From NCBI GenBank assembly GCA_005888335.1, contig VAWY01000117.1, positions 1 through 12,456 of the forward strand: DNA of 12,456 nucleotides, given 5' to 3'. This stretch comes from Actinomycetota bacterium (GTDB taxonomy: Bacteria; Actinomycetota; Thermoleophilia; Solirubrobacterales; Solirubrobacteraceae). Below the pieces are notes generated by a model. The model searched no databases. It had not been told where the DNA came from and saw only the letters and a list, made by a program, of their open reading frames with translations. Positions 7,027 through 12,456 of this stretch are shown one piece after another (positions within the stretch are counted from its first letter, which is position 1; the number at the start of each line of letters is the position of its first letter). A program made the position numbers and the translations under genes.

Positions 7027-7828
7027 CGTCGCGCCGCCGCTGCCCGACGGCGCCGAGCTGGCACCGGGGCTGACCACGGTCGAGCACCTCAGCCGCAACA
7101 GGGCGCTGGACGTCTATGACGTCTGGGACGCCCGGCGGCACTGCCGGTGCGTCGCCAAGACGCTGCGGCCCGATCGCCTCGGCGAGGAGCGCGTGGTCGC
7201 GCGCCTGCGCCAGGAGGGCGCGCTGCTCGCGCGGCTCGGCCATCCGCACATCGTCCGCGCGTACGAGACGCGCGAGGAGCCGCAGCTCATCGTCGTCCTC
7301 GAGACGCTGTCGGGCGAGACGCTCGACCACCTGCTCGAGTCGGAGTCGCGGCCGATGCCCGTCGAGCAGCTCGCGCTGCTCGGTCTGCATCTCGCCTCGG
7401 CGCTCGCCTACCTGCACGGGGAGGGCTACGTGCACGTCGACGTCAAGCCGTCGAACGTCATCATCGACCAGGGCTGGGCCAAGCTGCTCGATCTCAGCCT
7501 CAGCCGTCCGCCCGGCCCGGGACCCGCGGGGATGGGCACGGCCTGCTATCTCTCGCCCGAGCAGGCGCGCGGCGGGTGCTTCACCGCCGCCGTGGACGTG
7601 TGGGGCCTGGGCATGGTGCTCTTCGACGCCGCGACGCGTCGGCTCCCCTTCCCCGATCTCGAGCGCGTGCGCTTCCCGCAGGCGTACCTCAGCGCGCTGC
7701 CGGTGCGCGTCGCGCGCCCGTCGCTTCCGCGCGACCTCGCGCTCCTGATCGACGCGTGCCTGGAGCACGCGCCCGAGCAGCGGCCGGCGATCACCGACGT
7801 GCTCGAGGCGCTCGAGGCGTTCGTCTAG
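6977..7828 (+). CDS. Soluble Ser/Thr protein kinase with variant HVD and DLS motifs
   Basis: A 283-residue single-domain kinase with no transmembrane segment. Visible landmarks are VAK (K61), helix C Glu (E80), catalytic loop HVDVKPSN (153-160, D155, K157, N160), metal site DLS in place of DFG (D172), GT plus SPE in place of APE (193-195), helix F D207 and helix I R269. The catalytic Lys, Glu and both Asp residues are kept, so activity is plausible. The HRD arginine is Val, and the Gly-rich loop (VEHLSRNRALDVYDV) has no GxGxxG. HxDVKPSN with DLS is a known actinobacterial kinase variant. The ATG at 6977 overlaps the exporter by 50 bp (the next ATG at 6989 overlaps by 38), so translation is probably coupled. 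Likely targets are the exporter, the peptide or both; no target is shown by sequence. Confidence 0.9.
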   Translation: MNVPMTTSPSTLSPATDVAPPLPDGAELAPGLTTVEHLSRNRALDVYDVWDARRHCRCVAKTLRPDRLGEERVVARLRQEGALLARLGHPHIVRAYETREEPQLIVVLETLSGETLDHLLESESRPMPVEQLALLGLHLASALAYLHGEGYVHVDVKPSNVIIDQGWAKLLDLSLSRPPGPGPAGMGTACYLSPEQARGGCFTAAVDVWGLGMVLFDAATRRLPFPDLERVRFPQAYLSALPVRVARPSLPRDLALLIDACLEHAPEQRPAITDVLEALEAFV

Positions 7829-7851
7829 GACGGGCGCCTTCCGGCCCGGCC

Positions 7852-8262
7852 TCAGCGGATCGGCTGACCGATCCCGAGGAGGTTGCCCTCGCTGTCGCGA
7901 AACCACGCGGCCCGCTCGCCGCGGCCGCCCTTGCTCGGATAGTTGCCGGCCACCTCGGCGATCCCGTCGACGGTCGTCAGGCCGGGCACGTCGTACTCCT
8001 CGAAGACGACGCCTCTGGCTTTCAGCTCGGCGACGATCGCTTCGAGGTCCTCGACCTCAATGGCCATCTGGGTGTGCGCGCCCGAAGGCGCGCCGCTCGA
8101 GGTGAAGAGCGCGAACGCACCGCTCGCGCACGTGTAGAGCAGCCCGCCGGGCCGCTCCTCGGCGGGCTCGAGCCCGAGCTTGTCGCGGTAGAACGCCCGC
8201 GCGCGTTCGAGATCCTGCGCCGGCAGCCGTGTGGCCACGCTCGCGTCCTTCAGCGTCGTCAT
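7852..8262 (-). CDS. Single-domain VOC (glyoxalase-fold) protein
   Basis: A 136-residue protein of the vicinal oxygen chelate superfamily. It shows the usual beta-alpha-beta-beta-beta pattern: LPAQDLERARAFYRDKLGL near the start, TQMAIEVEDLEAIVAELKARG in the middle and FRDSEGNLLGIGQP at the end. The terminal Glu metal ligand usual after the GN turn is replaced (GNLLGI), so metal binding and the reaction are uncertain. ATG is chosen because the fold starts just after it. It converges with the kinase gene (23 bp apart) and lies downstream of the phasin-like gene, separated by a hairpin, so it may be its own transcript. Confidence 0.85.
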   Translation of the reverse strand: MTTLKDASVATRLPAQDLERARAFYRDKLGLEPAEERPGGLLYTCASGAFALFTSSGAPSGAHTQMAIEVEDLEAIVAELKARGVVFEEYDVPGLTTVDGIAEVAGNYPSKGGRGERAAWFRDSEGNLLGIGQPIR

Positions 8263-8300
8263 GGCGTCAAAGACCGCCGGGGGCGCTCGAAGTCATCGCA

Positions 8301-8317
8301 TAGCCGCAGCGCGGCTA
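8301..8317 (-). terminator. Hairpin at the end of the phasin-like gene
   Basis: TAGCCGC-AGC-GCGGCTA on the + strand is a perfect 7-bp stem with a 3-nt loop. On the - strand it begins with the TAG stop of the phasin-like gene itself. No strong T-run follows. It probably terminates or attenuates the phasin-like/VOC transcript before the single-domain VOC gene. Confidence 0.5.
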
Positions 8318-8752
8318 GTCCTCCGGGGCGGCGTCGGCGGGCGGACGCCGCTCGCCTCCCGGCACGCCGGCCGAACGGAGGGCCCCGACGGGGTCGCGCA
8401 GCGATCGGGCGACCTGCTCGAGCAGCGAGGCCTGCAGCTCGAGCATCTCGCCCGCGTGCTTGAACGAGGCCGCGGCCGCCTCGAACGCCTCGGCCTGCGC
8501 CTTCATCGCCGCCGCGGTCTGCTCGAGCATGTCGAGCATCACGCTGGCCGGCGCCAGGACGCGGCCGAGGACCGCCTTCTCGAAGTCGACCTGGCGCTGG
8601 AAGGCCTGCTCGAGAAGCTCGGCCTGGCGCTGGAGCGGGCCCTGGACCAGGTTCACCAGGTCCTGCTGGCCGGTCAGAGGGGTCGCGAAGGCGCTGCCGA
8701 GCTGCTTGATGGCTTCTTGCCATCCGCGCAGCAGGTCAGCTGGATCGGCCAT
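8315..8752 (-). CDS. Phasin-like all-helical protein
   Basis: A 145-residue protein, almost entirely predicted helix, rich in Ala, Leu, Gln and Glu with heptad-like spacing (about residues 35-120; LLEQAFQRQVDFEKAVL, MLDMLEQTAAAMKAQAEAF, EMLELQASLLEQVA). It has no Cys and a charged disordered tail from about 125. Length, lack of a signal peptide and composition resemble phasins and PhaE-like polyhydroxyalkanoate granule proteins, which coat granules or help PHA synthase. No synthase gene lies in the window, so this is a similarity of type, not a firm assignment. GGAGG sits 10 nt before the ATG, inside the end of the two-domain VOC gene. The two genes are 5 bp apart and are probably one operon. 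Confidence 0.75.
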   Translation of the reverse strand: MADPADLLRGWQEAIKQLGSAFATPLTGQQDLVNLVQGPLQRQAELLEQAFQRQVDFEKAVLGRVLAPASVMLDMLEQTAAAMKAQAEAFEAAAASFKHAGEMLELQASLLEQVARSLRDPVGALRSAGVPGGERRPPADAAPED

Positions 8753-8757
8753 CGCGC

Positions 8758-9522
8758 CTAATCCTCCAGCTGGCCCTCCCAGAGCGCGAACACCGCGCCC
8801 TGCGGGTCGCGGAGAATCGCGATCCTGCCCGCGGGCATCGGGATGGGCCCGCCAAGCGTCGCGCCGCCGCCCTCGCTCGCCGCCGACATCGCGCGGTCGA
8901 GGCTCTCGACCGCGAAGTAGGGGATCCAGTTCGGCGGCTCACCCTCCTGCGTTGGGGTGATGCCGCCGTTCGACCGATCGCCGTTGCGGATCACGTGGTA
9001 CGCGGGGCCTCCGCCCGTGTCCATGGCCTCCGTGGTCCAGCCGAACAGGTCGCGGCAGAACGACGCGGCGGCGTCGACGTCGGTCGTGTGGAGCTCGTTC
9101 CAGGTCAGGCAGCCCGGCTCGTTGACGCGTTCGGCACCGATCACCCGCCGGGGCTCCCAGATGCACAGGGCGGCACCGGTCGGATCCTGCAACAGCGCCA
9201 TGCGCCCGGCGTCCATGACGTCGAAGGGCTCTTCGATGAGGTTCGCACCCAGGTCCTTGGCCTTCGCCGCCGACTCATCGGCACTGGCGACGGTGACGTA
9301 GCTGTTCCAGTGCGGTGGCGCCTGGTCGGTCGAGGAGGGAATCGCGCACACGTGGTCGCCGTCGACCTTGCACATCGTGTAGGTGCCGCCGCCGGGGATC
9401 TCGTTGTCCTCGAACTCCCAGCCGAACAGACGGCCGTAGAACGCCTTCGCCGCAGCGGCGTCGCTGGTCGTGAGGTCCACCCAGCTGAAGGTGCCCGGCG
9501 CGTGCTCCGTCCTCTTCCCCAT
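8758..9522 (-). CDS. Two-domain VOC family protein
   Basis: A 254-residue protein with two glyoxalase-fold halves. Each half starts with a FYGRLFGWEF or FCRDLFGWTT helix (near 28 and 158) and ends with a DPTGAALCIWEP or DPQGAVFALWEG strand. The linker carries AERVNEPGCLTWNELHTTD. This is the layout of the CFP30B/27-kDa-antigen-like VOC group often annotated as glyoxalase/bleomycin resistance or hydroxylase; the true reaction is generally unknown. GAGGGAG lies 5 nt before the ATG, which fixes the start. It is the first gene of a - strand unit with the phasin-like gene, and is paralogous to the protein at 10738 (both contain PFDVMDAGRMA). Confidence 0.9.
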   Translation of the reverse strand: MGKRTEHAPGTFSWVDLTTSDAAAAKAFYGRLFGWEFEDNEIPGGGTYTMCKVDGDHVCAIPSSTDQAPPHWNSYVTVASADESAAKAKDLGANLIEEPFDVMDAGRMALLQDPTGAALCIWEPRRVIGAERVNEPGCLTWNELHTTDVDAAASFCRDLFGWTTEAMDTGGGPAYHVIRNGDRSNGGITPTQEGEPPNWIPYFAVESLDRAMSAASEGGGATLGGPIPMPAGRIAILRDPQGAVFALWEGQLED

Positions 9523-9603
9523 CGTCGCTCCCTCGTCGAGGCCGCTTGGCGGCGACCCTAGCGAGATGGCACCGCAGACGGATCTCGGGCATGCTCGCTG
9601 GAC
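9523..9603. promoter_or_regulatory. Short divergent intergenic region
   Basis: 81 bp separate the two-domain VOC gene (-) from the channel gene (+), so both promoters should be here. A CTCGTCGAG palindrome (9532-9540) and a distant pair AGCGAG / CTCGCT (9558-9563 and 9594-9599) are visible. No clear -35/-10 pair is seen, and the channel start has a weak ribosome binding site. Confidence 0.3.
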
Positions 9604-10644
9604 ATGTTCGAGCGCCGAGAGGTCCGCGCGATCCTGCGCCGGCTGCGCACGCTGGCGATCGCGATCTGCGGCCTGCTGGTCGCCGGAACGCTCGGGTTCG
9701 TGTTGGCGGAGCGCGTGAGCGTGTGGAACGGCTTCATCTGGGCGCTCGACACCGTCGCGACGGTCGGCTCGGTCCCGTCACCGGATTCCACGGGCGGCCA
9801 GCTCGTCAAGGTGGCCTTGATCATCCTCGGGGTAGGTACGCTCTTCTACGCGCTGGTGACGGTGACCGAGATGTTCGTCTCCGGGCATCTGGCGAGCCTG
9901 CTCTCCGAACGGCGGATGCAGAAGCTGATCGACGCCACCGAGGATCACTTCATCATCTGCGGGTTCGGTCGCGTCGGACGGCAGGTCGCACGCGACCTCA
10001 AGGCGGCGGGCGCACGGTATGTCGTCGTCGACTCCAACCCTGAGTCGCGCGAGTACGCCCAAGGCGTCGGCGTGCGGTTCATCGAGGGCGAGCCCTCCGA
10101 CGACGACGCGCTGCGCGCCGCGGGGATCGAGCGCGCGGGGGGCGTGATCGCCTGCGTGGACTCCGACGCCGAGAACATCTTCATCACCCTCAGCGCGCGC
10201 GGCCTGCGCCCGGACATCGCGATCGTGGCCCGCGCGTCCGAGGAGGCCTCCGAGTCGAAGCTGCTTCGCGCCGGGGCCACGCGGGTGATCTCGCCCTACA
10301 AGTCGAGCGGGACCGAGATGGCGCGCCTTGCCCTCAACCCGCAGATCCGCGGTGCGCGCGATGTCGCGGCTGAGTACCGCCTGGAGGAGATCGAGGTCGC
10401 GCCCGGCTCGCCCGGCGAAGGCCAGACGATCGGCGACGTCCGCGGCGGGGCGGTCATCGTCGGCATCCGGGATGCGACGGGCCAGTTCCATCCCCAGCCC
10501 GCCGCCGAGACCGTCATGCGCCCCGGTGACGTCGTCATGGCGATGGGCACCATGCGGACGATGGACCGCCTCGAGAGTCTGTTCGCGGCACGGGCGGCGC
10601 CACCACGCGGCGGCGAAGGGGCGCGAGCGGCCGGCGCCCGGTAG
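9604..10644 (+). CDS. Two-TM ion-channel-like protein with RCK/TrkA domains and an altered filter
   Basis: A 346-residue protein laid out like prokaryotic RCK-gated potassium channels (MthK-type). TM1 is about 15-36, the pore helix about 42-53, TM2 about 67-92, a TrkA-N/RCK Rossmann domain about 114-235 (FIICGFGRVGRQVA, G120/G122/G125, acidic D143 after strand 2) and a TrkA-C domain about 255-325. The filter reads TVGSVP (53-58) where potassium channels have TVGYGD. The first TVG is kept but the Tyr-Gly-Asp part is not, so potassium selectivity is uncertain. The RCK part should bind a nucleotide or Ca2+ and gate the pore. ATG at 9604 is the only start that keeps TM1 whole with a short basic N-terminus. 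The C-terminal tail from 330 is low complexity. Confidence 0.9.
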   Translation: MFERREVRAILRRLRTLAIAICGLLVAGTLGFVLAERVSVWNGFIWALDTVATVGSVPSPDSTGGQLVKVALIILGVGTLFYALVTVTEMFVSGHLASLLSERRMQKLIDATEDHFIICGFGRVGRQVARDLKAAGARYVVVDSNPESREYAQGVGVRFIEGEPSDDDALRAAGIERAGGVIACVDSDAENIFITLSARGLRPDIAIVARASEEASESKLLRAGATRVISPYKSSGTEMARLALNPQIRGARDVAAEYRLEEIEVAPGSPGEGQTIGDVRGGAVIVGIRDATGQFHPQPAAETVMRPGDVVMAMGTMRTMDRLESLFAARAAPPRGGEGARAAGAR

Positions 10645-10683
10645 CCGCCGCCGGTCCGAAGCGCGGGCATTGCGGACAGATCC

Positions 10684-10718
10684 TGACCTCAAGCGTCCGT
10701 ACGGTGCTCGCGAGGTCA
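10684..10718 (+). promoter_or_regulatory. Nested inverted repeat upstream of a VOC gene
   Basis: TGACCTC (10684-10690) and GAGGTCA (10712-10718) are a perfect 7-bp inverted repeat. CCGTACGG (10697-10704), an 8-bp palindrome, lies almost exactly at their centre. The element ends 5 nt before the AGAAGGGAG ribosome binding site (10724-10732). It could be a repressor operator or a leader hairpin. Confidence 0.45.
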
Positions 10719-10737
10719 ACCGCAGAAGGGAGCACCA

Positions 10738-11628
10738 ATGCTCGAGCGAGATGGGTACCTGCCCGGCGTCCCGTGCTGGGTCGACACGAGTCAGCCCGAT
10801 CCGGAGGCCGCGGTCGCCTTCTACGGCGGCCTGTTCGGATGGGAATTCGAGGACGTGATGCCGCCGGGCTCGGCCGGCAGGTACTTCATCGCTCGCCTCC
10901 GCGGCGGCGACGTGGCCGCCGTCGGGTCGGCGCCCGAGGGCGGCCCCTCGACGGCAGCCTGGAAGACGTACGTCTGGGTCGAGAGCGCCGACGAGACCGC
11001 GTCGAAGGTGGTCGACGCCGGCGGGCGCGTCGTGACGGCGCCGTTCGACGTCATGGACGCGGGCCGGATGGCGGTCTTCACCGACCCCGAAGGCGCCGCG
11101 TTCTGCGTCTGGCAGGCGAACGAGCACCGGGGCGCGCGGATCGTCAACGAGCCCGGGTCGTTGAACTTCAACGGCCTCAACACCCGCGACGCGAAGGGCG
11201 CGAAGTCGTTCTACGGCGCGGTGTTCGGCTGGCAGACCCTCGCGGCCGGAGGCGCCGGCGAGATGTGGCGGCTGCCGGGCTACGGCGAGTTCCTCGAGCG
11301 CAGCGACCCGGGGCTCCGCCGGCGGATGGCGGAGAGCGGCGCTCCGGACGGCTTCGAGGACGTCGTGGCGGCGCTTCAGCCGATCCCGGACGACCAACCC
11401 GATGCCCCCGCGCATTGGAGCGTGACGTTCGCGGTCGACGATGCCGACGCGACGGCCGAACGGGCCGCGGCGCTGGGCGGCCAGGTGGTCGTCCCGCCGT
11501 TCGACGCCCCGTGGGTCCGGATGACCGTGATCACCGACCCGCAGGGCGCCACGTTCACCGCGAGCAAGTTCGTCCCCGAGAACAAGGACCTCGGCAGCCA
11601 GGCCGATTCCACCGTGGGGGCCGCATAG
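10738..11628 (+). CDS. Two-domain VOC family protein with an insertion in the second half
   Basis: A 296-residue protein of the same two-domain glyoxalase-fold group as the one at 8758-9522. Half one has FYGGLFGWEFED, YVWVESADETASKVVDAGGRV, PFDVMDAGRMA and DPEGAAFCVWQ. Half two has FYGAVFGWQT, WSVTFAVDDADATAERAAALGG and DPQGATFTASKF. Half two carries about 40 extra residues (around 183-225, including FLERSDPGLRRRMAES) compared with its paralog. AGAAGGGAG 5 nt before the ATG fixes the start. Substrate and reaction are unknown. It ends 16 bp from the convergent P450 gene. Confidence 0.9.
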   Translation: MLERDGYLPGVPCWVDTSQPDPEAAVAFYGGLFGWEFEDVMPPGSAGRYFIARLRGGDVAAVGSAPEGGPSTAAWKTYVWVESADETASKVVDAGGRVVTAPFDVMDAGRMAVFTDPEGAAFCVWQANEHRGARIVNEPGSLNFNGLNTRDAKGAKSFYGAVFGWQTLAAGGAGEMWRLPGYGEFLERSDPGLRRRMAESGAPDGFEDVVAALQPIPDDQPDAPAHWSVTFAVDDADATAERAAALGGQVVVPPFDAPWVRMTVITDPQGATFTASKFVPENKDLGSQADSTVGAA

Positions 11629-11644
11629 CAAAGGGCGGGAACTT

Positions 11645-12456
11645 CTAGGGCCGCAGTCGGACCGGCACGGTCTTCGGCTGGTTGATGAAGCCCGACTCGG
11701 CCATCAGCACGGGGCCGGCGAGCTCCATGTCCGGGAAGCGCTTGAGCGTCTCCTCGAACATGATCCGCAGCTCGAGCCGCGCGAGCGCGGTGCCCAGGCA
11801 GAAGTGGCGCCCGCCGGCCCCGAACGCCTGGTGCTCGGGATTGCGGTTGACGTCGAAGCGGTCGGGGTCCTCGTAGCGCGACTCGTCGCGGTTCGACGAC
11901 ACGTACCACATGACGACCTTGTCGCCCTCGCGGATCCTCTGACCCGCGATCTCCGTGTCGCACGTCGCGGTGCGGCGGAAGTGGGCGAACGCCGGGAACA
12001 TCCGCAGCGACTCCTCGACGGCGCTCGGGATCAGCGACGGGTCGTCGAGCAGCCGCCGCCGCTCGTCGGGGTGCTCCACCAGCGCGCGCATGCCGCTCGA
12101 GTAGGTCGCCTTCGTGCTGTCGTTGCCCGCCGCGACGAGCAGGAAGAAGCCCATGACGATCTCGTGCTCCTCGAGCTTCTCCCCGTCGACCTCGGCGTGC
12201 ACGAGCACGCTCGTGAGGTCGTCGGTCGGGTTCTCGCGCCGCGCCGCGATCAGCTTCCCGCAGCGCTCGAAGATCTCGGGGATGACCCTCTCCATGATCG
12301 CCGGGATTCCGTCGGGGTTGAGGTCGGGATCGCCGGCGCCGAGCGCCGAGTTCATCAGCTCCGCCCACACCGCGTCGTCCTCGGGCGGGATCCCCATGAA
12401 GCTGCCGATCACCCGCGCGACGATCGGCTGCGCGATGTCGGTGACGAGGTCGGCGG
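11645..12456 (-). CDS. Cytochrome P450, N-terminus beyond the window
   Basis: The frame is open to the window end, so the gene's 5' part is missing. About 270 residues are present, beginning in the B-C/D helix region (DIAQPIVARVIGSFMGIPPEDD). Landmarks are the I helix AGNDST (oxygen-activating acid/Thr-type motif), the K helix EESLR (ExxR), the FRRTAT strand after it, the PDRFDVNRNP meander and the haem loop FGAGGRHFCLG with the Cys thiolate ligand. It is a soluble bacterial class I CYP that needs ferredoxin and a reductase, neither of which is in the window. The general pattern resembles actinobacterial CYP125/142/124-like sterol or lipid oxidases, but a subfamily call is not safe from this fragment. 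Confidence 0.92.
   Translation of the reverse strand, partial: ADLVTDIAQPIVARVIGSFMGIPPEDDAVWAELMNSALGAGDPDLNPDGIPAIMERVIPEIFERCGKLIAARRENPTDDLTSVLVHAEVDGEKLEEHEIVMGFFLLVAAGNDSTKATYSSGMRALVEHPDERRRLLDDPSLIPSAVEESLRMFPAFAHFRRTATCDTEIAGQRIREGDKVVMWYVSSNRDESRYEDPDRFDVNRNPEHQAFGAGGRHFCLGTALARLELRIMFEETLKRFPDMELAGPVLMAESGFINQPKTVPVRLRP

Noticed and set aside
5167..7098. Long - strand frame antisense to the ABC exporter
   Set aside because: It is antisense to a complete set of ABC ATPase motifs and has shadow-like composition.
1269..7828. Classical lanthipeptide gene cluster
   Set aside because: The small peptide has no Cys, the LanC-like protein is exported and lacks zinc ligands, and no LanB/LanM/LanL dehydratase or lyase is present.
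7831..7848. CGGGC...GCCCG as a terminator between the kinase and VOC genes
   Set aside because: Only 5 bp with an 8-nt loop and no T-run; expected often by chance at this GC content.
9778..11631. Long - strand frame antisense to the channel and second VOC gene
   Set aside because: It is antisense to two well-supported genes and has no recognisable domain.

Overview
The window is about 12.5 kb of very GC-rich chromosomal DNA (third codon positions almost all G or C). GTG starts, overlapping genes, a pseudokinase-like actinobacterial kinase subgroup, several VOC-family proteins and a CYP gene suggest a high-GC actinobacterium. The style (many secreted Ala/Pro-rich proteins, VOC paralogs, discoidin-glycosidase) fits Thermoleophilia/Solirubrobacterales best, but that placement is inference. 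I see no tRNA, rRNA, CRISPR, transposase or integrase.

Layout. (1) 1-226 is the 3' end of an unrecognised gene. (2) 444-2690 holds a membrane-anchored Pro/Ala-rich protein and a secreted LanC-like (alpha/alpha-barrel) protein, both on +. (3) 2672-2835 is a remarkable ~164-nt nested hairpin lying exactly between the stop codons of the LanC-like gene and a convergent gene for a discoidin plus clan-GH-A-like glycosidase (2836-4875, -). (4) 5021-7828, divergent from the glycosidase, is a tight + strand unit: a 49-residue cationic HGSG-repeat peptide with the strongest ribosome binding site seen here, an ABC exporter half-transporter, and an overlapping soluble Ser/Thr kinase with unusual motifs. 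(5) 7852-9522 (-) holds a one-domain VOC protein, a phasin-like helical protein and a two-domain VOC protein. (6) 9604-10644 (+) is a two-TM, RCK-domain potassium-channel-like protein with a non-canonical selectivity filter. (7) 10738-11628 (+) is a second two-domain VOC protein, behind a nested inverted repeat. (8) 11645-12456 (-) is a cytochrome P450 that runs off the window.

The most likely undescribed system is region 4: small peptide, exporter and kinase in one transcription unit, flanked by a secreted LanC-fold protein and a carbohydrate-active protein. A kinase, an ABC exporter, a LanC fold and a small peptide are the parts of lanthipeptide pathways, but here the peptide has no Cys and the LanC-like protein lacks the zinc ligands, so this is not a lanthipeptide cluster. 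A phosphorylated or otherwise modified exported peptide is a hypothesis only. The second notable item is the long hairpin, whose imperfect pairs are almost all G.U in the + strand RNA sense, suggesting that folding of the + strand transcript is what has been preserved.
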